This document shows positions 52,202 through 61,411 of a stretch of 64,000 bases of DNA, one piece after another. Every line of letters starts with the position of its first letter. Position 1 is the stretch's first letter. The DNA lies in assembly GCA_002300355.1 (NCBI GenBank), contig NSGV01000001.1, positions 3,038,001 through 3,102,000 of the forward strand. Reading direction: 5' to 3'. The notes below the pieces were generated by a model. That model was given only the letters and a program-made list of their open reading frames with translations, did not search any database and was not told the DNA's origin. The position numbers and the translations under genes are program-made. This DNA comes from Streptomyces sp. TLI_235. GTDB lineage: Bacteria; Actinomycetota; Actinomycetes; Streptomycetales; Streptomycetaceae.

Positions 52202-53243
52202 GGAGGGTCTCCTTCCAGAGGTGGCAGGCGCTGCGGCGGCCGGCGAGCTCGGCGCCGTCCTTGTCGAGCACCTGGTGCAGCGCCGGGGTCTCGGTGCGGC
52301 ACAGGTCGGTGACCGACTCGCAGCGCGGGTTGAACGCGCAGCCGGACGGCACCCGGTAGAGGTTGGGCGGCAGGCCCTTGATCGCGTACAGGTCCTCGCC
52401 CTTCTGGTCCAGTCGCGGGATCGACCGGAGCAGGCCCTTGGTGTAGGGGTGGGCGGGGTTCTTGTACAGCTCGTGGACGGGGGCGGTCTCGACGATCCGG
52501 CCGGCGTACATGACGGCGATCTTGTCGGCCACGTCGGCGACCACGCCGAGGTCGTGGGTGATCAGGATCAGGCCCATGTTGTACTCGGCCTGGAGCTCCG
52601 CCAGCAGGTCCATCACCTGGGCCTGGACGGTGACGTCCAGGGCGGTGGTGGGCTCGTCCGCGATGATCAGGTCGGGCTGCAGGGCCAGCGCCATGGCGAT
52701 CATGATGCGCTGGCGCATGCCGCCCGAGAACTGGTGCGGGTAGTCGTCGACGCGCTGGGCGGCGGCGGGAATGCGCACCCGGTCCATCAGCTCGATGGCC
52801 TTGGCCTTGGCCTCCTTCTTGGAGGCGCCCTCGTGCACCCGGAACATCTCGCCGAGCTGGTAGCCCACCGAGAGCACGGGGTTGAGCGAGGACAGGGCGT
52901 CCTGGAAGATCATCGCGATCTTGCGGCCGCGGATCCTCCGGCGCTCCTCGTTGGACATCTTCAGCATGTCCTGGCCGCGGTAGAGGATCTCGCCGGCGGT
53001 GACCCGGCCGGGGGGCATGTCGAGGATGCCCATGATCGTCTGCGCGGTGACGGACTTGCCGGAGCCGGACTCGCCGAGGACGGCGAGGGTCTCACCGGCG
53101 GCGACCGAGTAGTTGACGCCGTTGACGGCCTTGGCGACGCCGTCCCGGGTCTTGAACTCGACGTGCAGGTCGCGGACCTCCAGCAGCGGGGTGCCGGGGG
53201 TGAGCCGATCGGCCGGCTCGGCCTTCTCGATGACGGTGGTCAT
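52194..53243 (-). CDS. Dipeptide/oligopeptide ABC transporter ATPase (DppD-like), operon B
   Basis: 349 aa. GESGSGKSV, FSGGMRQRIMIA, LIIADEPTTALD and C-terminal GCAFNPRCESVTDLC...SACHLW. The ATG at 53243 has GGAGAGC upstream; the longer frame to 53678 lies within the permease gene and is a shadow. Bases 52476-52670 are identical to 46562-46756 of operon A. It follows the DppC-like gene by 17 bases. Confidence 0.94.
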   Translation of the reverse strand: MTTVIEKAEPADRLTPGTPLLEVRDLHVEFKTRDGVAKAVNGVNYSVAAGETLAVLGESGSGKSVTAQTIMGILDMPPGRVTAGEILYRGQDMLKMSNEERRRIRGRKIAMIFQDALSSLNPVLSVGYQLGEMFRVHEGASKKEAKAKAIELMDRVRIPAAAQRVDDYPHQFSGGMRQRIMIAMALALQPDLIIADEPTTALDVTVQAQVMDLLAELQAEYNMGLILITHDLGVVADVADKIAVMYAGRIVETAPVHELYKNPAHPYTKGLLRSIPRLDQKGEDLYAIKGLPPNLYRVPSGCAFNPRCESVTDLCRTETPALHQVLDKDGAELAGRRSACHLWKETLHG

Positions 53244-53260
53244 GGTGCTCTCCGCCTCTC

Positions 53261-54202
53261 TCAGCGCAGCTTCGGGTCGAGGGCGTCGCGGACCGCGTCG
53301 CCGAGCATGATGAAGGCCAGCACGGTGAGGCTCAGCATGCCCGCGGGGAAGAACAGCGCGAACGGTGCGGTGCGGATCACCTTCTGGGCCGAGTTGATGT
53401 CGATGCCCCAGGAGATGGTCGGGTCCTGCAGGCCGATGCCGAGGAAGCTCAGCGTGGCCTCGGTGGCGATGTAGCCGCCCAGCGCGATGGTGGCGACCAC
53501 GATCACCGGGGCGATGGCGTTCGGCAGGATGTGCTTGAACAGGATCCGGCCGGTGCCGGCGCCGAGCGCCTTGGCGGCCGTCACGTAGTCGGCCTGCTTC
53601 ACGGTGATCACCGAGCCGCGCATGACGCGGGTCATCTGCGTCCAGCCGAGCGCGATCAGCGCGAAGACGACGCTCCACACGGTGCGCGAGGTGAAGGCGT
53701 TCAGGATGACCAGGGCGCCCAGCAGCAGCGGGATGCCGAAGAAGATGTCGGTGACCCGGGAGACCAGGGTGTCGACCCAGCCGCCGAAGTAGCCGGCGAT
53801 CATGCCGGTGAGTCCGCCGAGGATCGTCACACCGGCGGTGACGCAGATGCCGACCACGACCGAGGCCCGGGCGCCGTAGAGGACGCGGGCGTAGATCGAG
53901 CGGCCCTGGCCGTCGTAGCCGAACCAGTCGGCCTGGAAGAGGTGGCTGTAGTTCGGCGGGCTCAGGTAGTGGTTGCGCAGGTCGCCGGCGCGCGGGTCGA
54001 CCGAGGTGAACAGGCCGGGCGCGATCGCGATGGCGATCAGCAGCAGGATGAGCAGCGCGGAGACGATGAAGATCGGCCGGCGGCGCAGGTCGTGCCAGGC
54101 GTCGAGGCCGAGGCTGCGGGCCTTCTCCGGCTTGGGCTCGGCGGCCGACTCGGCGCGCTGGGCCGGGATCTCGGAGTTCTTCTTCTCGATCAGGTCAGGC
54201 AT
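53261..54202 (-). CDS. Peptide ABC transporter permease (DppC-like), operon B
   Basis: 313 aa. Helix 1 is PIFIVSALLILLLIAIAIAPGLF. The periplasmic GYDGQGRSIYARVLYGARASV motif keeps the usual Arg where operon A has Cys. The docking loop AAKALGAGTGRILFKHILPNAIAPV and the ending LGDAVRDALDPKLR are typical. Overlaps the DppB-like gene by eight bases, the same overlap as in operon A. Confidence 0.93.
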   Translation of the reverse strand: MPDLIEKKNSEIPAQRAESAAEPKPEKARSLGLDAWHDLRRRPIFIVSALLILLLIAIAIAPGLFTSVDPRAGDLRNHYLSPPNYSHLFQADWFGYDGQGRSIYARVLYGARASVVVGICVTAGVTILGGLTGMIAGYFGGWVDTLVSRVTDIFFGIPLLLGALVILNAFTSRTVWSVVFALIALGWTQMTRVMRGSVITVKQADYVTAAKALGAGTGRILFKHILPNAIAPVIVVATIALGGYIATEATLSFLGIGLQDPTISWGIDINSAQKVIRTAPFALFFPAGMLSLTVLAFIMLGDAVRDALDPKLR

Positions 54203-55121
54203 ACCGGATCCTCGGGTCCAGGACCGCGTACAGCAGGTCGACGATCAGGCTCGCGGCGAGGTAGACGAGCACCAGCACGACGACGAAGCCGGAGACGGTG
54301 GCGCCTTCCTTCAGGTTGATCGCGTGGTAGAGCTCGAAGCCGACGCCCTTGACGTTGAAGATGCCCTCGGTGACGATCGCGCCGCCCATCAGGGCGCCGA
54401 GGTCGGTGCCGAGGAAGGTGACCACCGGGATGAGCGAGTTGCGCAGCAGGTGGGTTCCGATGACGCGGCGGCGCGGCAGGCCCTTGGCGATCGCGGTGCG
54501 CATGTAGTCGGACTTGATGTTCTCGACGATCGAGGTCCGGGTCAGGCGCGCGACGTAGGCCAGCGACAGGGAGCCCAGCACCACGGCGGGCAGCACGAGC
54601 TGACCCATGTTCATGGAGTCCTGGACGGTCGGGGTGACCCACTTGAGCTGGGTGGCGAAGACGTTCTGGAACACGAAGCCCAGCACCGGCACGGGGATCG
54701 AGATGAGCAGCAGCGTGAGCATCAGGGTGCTCTTGTCGAAGGCCTTGCCGCGGCGCAGGCCGGCGAACAGACCGATCGTCACGCCGAGGACCAGCTCGAT
54801 GGCGAAGGCCAGCAACGCCAGGCGGATCGTCACCGGGAACGCCGCGGTGATCTTGTCGATCACCTTGCGGTGGTCCATCGCGGTGCCGAAGTCTCCGGTG
54901 AGGAGGTTGCCCAGGTAGTCGAAGTACTGCTGGACGAGGGGCTTGTCCAGGCCCATCTCGTGCTTGAACGCCGCGACCTGGGCGGGGTCGGGAGCCTTGT
55001 CGCCCCACATCGCGGCGACCGGGTCGCCCGGCAGGACGTGCACCATGAAGAAGATCAGGGTGACCGTTCCCAGGAAGACCGGGATCATTTGGAGCAGTCG
55101 CCTCGCGACAAATCGCCCCAT
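54195..55121 (-). CDS. Peptide ABC transporter permease (DppB-like), operon B
   Basis: 308 aa. MGRFVARRLLQMIPVFLGTVTLIFFMVHVLPGDP opens with the family pattern. YMRTAIAKGLPRRRVIGTHLLRNSLIPVVTFLGTDLGALMGGA is the docking and transmembrane segment. The ATG at 55121 is chosen because GGAGG lies five bases upstream; an in-frame ATG five codons earlier overlaps that site. The gene follows its binding-protein gene after 188 bases containing a large hairpin. Confidence 0.93.
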   Translation of the reverse strand: MGRFVARRLLQMIPVFLGTVTLIFFMVHVLPGDPVAAMWGDKAPDPAQVAAFKHEMGLDKPLVQQYFDYLGNLLTGDFGTAMDHRKVIDKITAAFPVTIRLALLAFAIELVLGVTIGLFAGLRRGKAFDKSTLMLTLLLISIPVPVLGFVFQNVFATQLKWVTPTVQDSMNMGQLVLPAVVLGSLSLAYVARLTRTSIVENIKSDYMRTAIAKGLPRRRVIGTHLLRNSLIPVVTFLGTDLGALMGGAIVTEGIFNVKGVGFELYHAINLKEGATVSGFVVVLVLVYLAASLIVDLLYAVLDPRIRYA

Positions 55122-55231
55122 CGTGCCTCCATCCAATGCTCTGACGGACTGTCGTCCGGTTCAGAGGTCCATGGGCCTGCGCACGCCCGCCCGGCGCCGG
55201 TGGGCCGGGGCGGCCCGCGGGCAGGGCGACG

Positions 55232-55278
55232 GCGGCCGGTGCCATCCACCCGGTCGGGGTGGGCCGGGCACCGGCCGC
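55232..55278 (-). promoter_or_regulatory. Intra-operon hairpin after the binding-protein gene, operon B
   Basis: A perfect 12-bp stem (55232-55243 with 55267-55278) encloses a second stem (CCACCC/GGGTGG, 55246-55251 with 55257-55262). It lies between the lipoprotein and permease genes, where operon A also has a hairpin of unrelated sequence, and probably gives excess binding protein over permease. Confidence 0.6.
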
Positions 55279-55309
55279 GTCGGTCCGAGCCGTGCGGTGC
55301 CGGCTCGGA

Positions 55310-56944
55310 TTACTTCTGCTTGACCTCGACCTGGGTGAAGACCGGGTCGCCGAACGAGTCGAACTTCACGTTCTGGACGTTGTTCGAGTAGCCCGAGTTG
55401 GTCTTGTAGTACCAGAGCGGGATGGCCGGCATGTCCTTGGCCAGCTGGGCCTCGGCCTGCTGGTACAGCTCGGCGGTCTTCTCGACGGTGGTGGCCTTGT
55501 CCGCCTCGGCGGCCAGCTTGTCGAAGTCCGGGCTGGAGTAGCCGGCGTCGTTGGCCGCGGCACCGGTGCCGTAGACGTCGCGCAGGAAGTTGGCGTTCAG
55601 CGGGTAGTCCTGCACCCAGCCGGTACGCATCATCGACTGGACCTTCTTGTTCTTGATCAGGTCCCGCGAGGTCTTGAAGTCCGGCTTCGGGTCGCCGAGG
55701 CACTCCACGCCGGTGGACTGGCGGATGGAGTTGCAGACCGCGTCCACCCACTCCTTGTGGCCGCCGTCGGAGTTGTAGACGACGGTGATCTTGTTGCCCG
55801 GGACGCCGCCGCCGGCCTGGATCAGCTGCTTGGCCTTGGCCGGGTCGAACGTGCAGAACTCGCCGCAGGCGCCGGCCTTGTATCCCATCGCACCGGGGGC
55901 GACCCAGCCGTCGGCGGGCTGGCGCGAGCCGTTGAGGACGGTCTTGGTGATGGTGTCGCGGTCGATCGCCATCGACAGGCCCTGGCGGACCTTGGCCTTG
56001 TCGACACCGGCCCAGTCGCCCTGGTAGAGCGCGAAGCTGATGTTCTGGATGGCGCCCTGGGCCTGGTCGACGGCGCGGTCGCCGAGGTCGCTCTTGTAGG
56101 AGGCGAGGTTGCTCGGGTCGACCTGGTCGAGCACGTCCAGGTTGTCGGAGACCAGGTCCTTGTAGGCGGCGTCGGCCTGGGTGTAGTTCTTGAAGACGAT
56201 GCCGCCGTTCTTCGCCTTGTCGACGCCGGCGTACTTGTCGTAGGCGGCGACGGTGATCGCCTTGTTGTGCTCCCACGAGACGAACTTGTAGGGGCCGTTG
56301 CCGATCGGCGACTGGCCGTACTTCGCCGGGTCGGTGAAGAAGGCCTTCGGGAGCGGCGAGAAGGCGTTGTAGCCGAGCTTGTACTGGAAGTACGAGACCG
56401 GGCCGGTCAGCTCGATGGTGAAGTGGGTGTCGTCCACGACCTTGAGGCCGGACATCGTGGCCGCGGTCGGGTCGCCCTTCTCCGGGTGGACGGCGTCGTA
56501 GCCGGCGATGTCGGAGAACCAGTCGGAGTTGATCTGGCCGTTCTTGGTGTTGGCGGACCAGTTCCAGGAGTCCACGAAGGACTGCGCGGTGACGGGCGTG
56601 CCGTCGTGGAAGGTCCAGCCGCTCTTCAGCGTGACGGTGTAGTGCTGGGCGTCGGTGGTCTCGATCTTGTCGGCGACCTGGTTGCGCAGCTTGCCGGTGG
56701 CGGGGTCGTAGTCGACCAGGCCCTTGAAGAGCTGCTTGATGACGCGGCCGCCCTGGTTCTCCATGGCGTTGGCCGGCTGGAGCGGGTTCTGCGGCTCGGC
56801 GCTCTGGTAGCTGAAGGTGCCCTGGGCGTTGACCGCGCCGTCGGACGAGCCACCGCCGGACGTACCGCTGCTGCTGCAGGCGGTCGCGGCGAGGGCGACC
56901 GCGACGGCTGCGACGACCCACTTGGCCTGGCTTGCACCGCGCAT
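55310..56944 (-). CDS. Peptide-binding lipoprotein (SBP_bac_5), operon B
   Basis: 544 aa. The lipobox AATAC (Cys about 24) is followed by a Gly/Ser linker and the binding domain: GWTFHDGTPVTAQSFVDSWNWSA; SGLKVVDDTHFTIELTGPVSYF; VRQGLSMAIDRDTITKTVLNGS; MRTGWVQDYPLNANFLRDVYGTG. It shares ACGEFC, DAVCNSI and VECLG cysteines with the operon A protein but is otherwise clearly diverged, so the two probably bind different peptides. ATG at 56944 with GGAGG seven bases upstream. First gene of operon B. Confidence 0.93.
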   Translation of the reverse strand: MRGASQAKWVVAAVAVALAATACSSSGTSGGGSSDGAVNAQGTFSYQSAEPQNPLQPANAMENQGGRVIKQLFKGLVDYDPATGKLRNQVADKIETTDAQHYTVTLKSGWTFHDGTPVTAQSFVDSWNWSANTKNGQINSDWFSDIAGYDAVHPEKGDPTAATMSGLKVVDDTHFTIELTGPVSYFQYKLGYNAFSPLPKAFFTDPAKYGQSPIGNGPYKFVSWEHNKAITVAAYDKYAGVDKAKNGGIVFKNYTQADAAYKDLVSDNLDVLDQVDPSNLASYKSDLGDRAVDQAQGAIQNISFALYQGDWAGVDKAKVRQGLSMAIDRDTITKTVLNGSRQPADGWVAPGAMGYKAGACGEFCTFDPAKAKQLIQAGGGVPGNKITVVYNSDGGHKEWVDAVCNSIRQSTGVECLGDPKPDFKTSRDLIKNKKVQSMMRTGWVQDYPLNANFLRDVYGTGAAANDAGYSSPDFDKLAAEADKATTVEKTAELYQQAEAQLAKDMPAIPLWYYKTNSGYSNNVQNVKFDSFGDPVFTQVEVKQK

Positions 56945-57301
56945 GGGTGTGCCTCCTGAATCCGTGTTGCAAACGTGGAGAGCACCGCACTTGCGGTGGA
57001 CGGCTTGGGCGCCGGAACCGGACGGTGCTTCCTCGCCCGAGGTTCGGCGCGCACCCCTGCGCGTGACCCGTGACCCGAGCTCGACTGTCCCACTATCGGA
57101 CACCGGGAGATACGGATCCGACCATTACGGATCTCAATTTGGTCACATGCGCGACGAATTGGTTTCACAAACTGGACATTGCGGGCATACCCAACTGCAC
57201 CAAACGGACAGTTGTCATGAATGACGGTCGGTCACGCACGATTACCGGGCTCGTCCGTCTCACCGGATTCCGAACGCCGTCCGGCCCCCGGGACCCGAAA
57301 A
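56945..57301 (-). promoter_or_regulatory. Upstream region of operon B
   Basis: 357 bases between the typA terminator and the operon B lipoprotein gene. Bases 57100-57245 are strikingly AT-rich for this genome (minus-strand text such as GTTTGTGAAACCAATTCG and GTGACCAAATTGAGATCCG) and must include the promoter. The remaining GC-rich 150 bases would be the mRNA leader. I cannot fix a single -10 with confidence. Confidence 0.5.
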
Positions 57302-57342
57302 ACCGGCCGGCTCCCACCCTCGGGGGGTGGGAGCCGGCCGGT
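57302..57342 (-). terminator. Terminator after typA
   Basis: A perfect 18-bp stem (57302-57319 with 57325-57342) with a 5-nt loop, about 40 bases past the typA stop. Confidence 0.88.
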
Positions 57343-57380
57343 GTCCGCGGCTACGCCGCGTCAGCCTTCTTCGGGGCGGG

Positions 57381-59285
<1,905 letters not shown>

Positions 59286-59528
59286 GCGGAGCGGATTCTC
59301 CCGGTTTCGTGGGTTTCGGCGCCCGGCTGCGTGACGCCGACTTGCGATCCCTGTCGATCGCGGCCGCCCGTTCCGCCTGCTACTACCGGTCCACCCGCCG
59401 GGCACACCATGCCACGGCTACCCCCATGGTACGGGGAAGCCCCCGCAAGGGCCGAAACGGCCGGTGGCACCGCGTGCAAGATCACATCGCGGCGCGGACC
59501 GGCCGTACCCGTCCCACCCCCTCCGCGG

Positions 59529-61277
59529 TCAGCCCTGCCGGAAGCCGACGTCCTGGTAGCGCGGGGTGGTGAAGCCGTACGCGCCGGCACCCGCGACCCC
59601 GTCGCGGACGGCGACCAGGTCGGGGCGGCGGTAGAGCGGGACGACGTCGGCGAGCTGCCAGAGCCGGGCGTCGGCCTGCTGCAGCAGGCCCTGCCGGGCC
59701 GCCGGGTCGAGTTCGCCGACGGCCCGGTCCAGCAGCTGGTCGATCTCGGCGGTGCCGCCGCCGCCGAAGTTGCGGCCGACCACGGGCAGGCCGTCCGGGC
59801 CGGGCTGCGGCTTGGCGTACAGCGGCCGGGTGTCGGACGGGTAGGCGCTGGCGGGCCAGGAGAAGAGGGCGAGGTCGAAGTCGCCCTTGGCGAGGTGGTC
59901 GGTGACGAAGGTGTCGGCCGGGACGGGCCGGGCGGTGACCGCGATGCCGGCGGCGGCCAGGTCGGCGGCGAGCGCGTCGGCGGTGCGGCGGGCGGTGGTG
60001 GAGCCGTCCGGGATGAGCAGGCCGAGGGCGAGCTTCTTGCCGTCCTTGCTGCGGGTGCCGTCCGAGGAGGTCCAGCCTGCCCGGTCGAGCAGGGTGCCGG
60101 CGGCGGCCGTGCCGAGTGCCTTGCTGTTGTCGCGGTAGCCGTCCTGGCCGGCCACCAGCAGGTGGTTGCCGAGCGGGACGGCGCCGAGGCCGAGTGGGCC
60201 GAGCGCGGCGGTGGCGGTCTTCTGCCGGTCGACGGCGCGGGCGACGGCCTGCCGGACGGCCTGGTCGGTGAGCGGGCCCTTCGTCGCGTTCAGGGTGAGC
60301 TGGGTGAAGGCGGCGGCGGGCGCCCGGTGCAGGGTGAGGCCGGGCAGTGTCTCGGCCCGGTGCAGGGCGTGCGCGGAGGCCTCGACCATCGCGGCGGCGT
60401 CCGGCGGGGCGGCAGCCGTGGTGCCGTCCGGGACGGCCCGGTCGACGGACGCGGTGACGGCGGCGACGTCGAGCTCGCCCTTGGCCAGCGCGTCGAGCCG
60501 GCCGGGCGCGGGCACGGCCAGGAAGTCGATCTCCTGGGCCTTCGCCGGGTCGCCCCACCAGCGCGGGTTGCGGGTGAGCACGGCGCGGCCGCCGTCCTTG
60601 TCCCAGCCGGTCAGTGCGAACGGGCCGGCCGAGGTGCGGAAGCCGCCGTCGAGGGGTTGGTTGAAGGCGTCCGCGGTGGCCGTCCGGGCGGCCGGGTACA
60701 GCGGGGAGAAGAGCGAGCGCCAGTCCGCGTAGGGCTGCTTGAAGACGACCTTGATCTCGTGCGGGCCGCTGCCCTGGGCGACCGAGGCGATGGCGTCGTA
60801 GCCGGCCGGCCGGTCACTGCGGAAGGCCGGGTCGGCGCCGGACAGCGCCTTCCACTGGGCGGTGAAGTCGGCGGCCGACAGCGGCGAGCCGTCGCTCCAC
60901 ACCGCGGCCGGGTTGAGCCGGTAGGTGACGGTCTGCGGGCTGCGGCCGGCCGGGGTGGACTCGGTGCCGGCCAGGTAGTCCGGGTCGGGGGCGGCGCGGC
61001 CGCGGTCGTCCAGCCGGAACAGCGCGGGCAGCAGGGCGCGGGCGATCAGCTCGGAGTCGGCGCCCGCCTCCGGCTGGTAGACGTTCAGGGTCGCCGGGAC
61101 GGCGTCGACCGCCCAGCGGACGGTGCCGCCGTCGCGGGTGTGCGCGCGGTCGGCGGCGGTGACGTCGGAGGCCGCGGGGCCGTCCGAGGAGCCGCCGGTG
61201 CAGCCGGCGAGGCCGGCTGCCAGGCAGAGGGCGGCGGCCGCGGCGGCGGCCCGGTCGGCGGCTCGGCTGGCGCGCAT
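59529..61277 (-). CDS. LpqW-like lipoprotein (SBP_bac_5 family, no transporter partner)
   Basis: 582 aa. The lipobox LAGC (Cys about 26) follows a hydrophobic signal. The body has the oligopeptide-binding fold (GGTVRWAVDAVPATLNVYQPEAGADSELIARALLPALF; WSDGSPLSAADFTAQWKAL; SAGPFALTGWDKDGG; NPRWWGDPAKAQEIDF). No permease or ATPase gene is adjacent. By position (beside typA) and family it corresponds to mycobacterial LpqW, which lost peptide transport and steers lipomannan synthesis at the membrane. Whether the same holds here is unknown. ATG at 61277. Its closest relative in this window is OppA at 43424-45127. Confidence 0.85.
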   Translation of the reverse strand: MRASRAADRAAAAAAALCLAAGLAGCTGGSSDGPAASDVTAADRAHTRDGGTVRWAVDAVPATLNVYQPEAGADSELIARALLPALFRLDDRGRAAPDPDYLAGTESTPAGRSPQTVTYRLNPAAVWSDGSPLSAADFTAQWKALSGADPAFRSDRPAGYDAIASVAQGSGPHEIKVVFKQPYADWRSLFSPLYPAARTATADAFNQPLDGGFRTSAGPFALTGWDKDGGRAVLTRNPRWWGDPAKAQEIDFLAVPAPGRLDALAKGELDVAAVTASVDRAVPDGTTAAAPPDAAAMVEASAHALHRAETLPGLTLHRAPAAAFTQLTLNATKGPLTDQAVRQAVARAVDRQKTATAALGPLGLGAVPLGNHLLVAGQDGYRDNSKALGTAAAGTLLDRAGWTSSDGTRSKDGKKLALGLLIPDGSTTARRTADALAADLAAAGIAVTARPVPADTFVTDHLAKGDFDLALFSWPASAYPSDTRPLYAKPQPGPDGLPVVGRNFGGGGTAEIDQLLDRAVGELDPAARQGLLQQADARLWQLADVVPLYRRPDLVAVRDGVAGAGAYGFTTPRYQDVGFRQG

Positions 61278-61411
61278 GCGCTCCTCCGTCGGGGTGTCGG
61301 CCGGCCCGAGGAATCCGGGAGTGCACCCACTGAAAGGCCAACGGACGCGACCGGCCGCGACGACACGTCGCCCGGGCGGACAGATCCACCCGGGCGGCGT
61401 AGGCGGCGGGG

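Larger units (their letters stand above)
45208..56944 (-). repeat. Tandem paralogous peptide-importer operons A and B
   Basis: Two five-gene operons with the same order (binding lipoprotein, DppB, DppC, DppD, DppF), the same 8-bp permease overlap and the same orientation: 45208-51026 and 51179-56944. They arose by duplication of a whole operon. DNA identity is highest within the ATPase genes and much lower in the lipoprotein genes. Confidence 0.9.

Noticed and set aside
52194..53678. A 494-aa form of the operon B DppD-like ATPase
   Set aside because: The extra N-terminal part is antisense-like text within the permease gene; the ATG at 53243 has a ribosome site and gives the family length.
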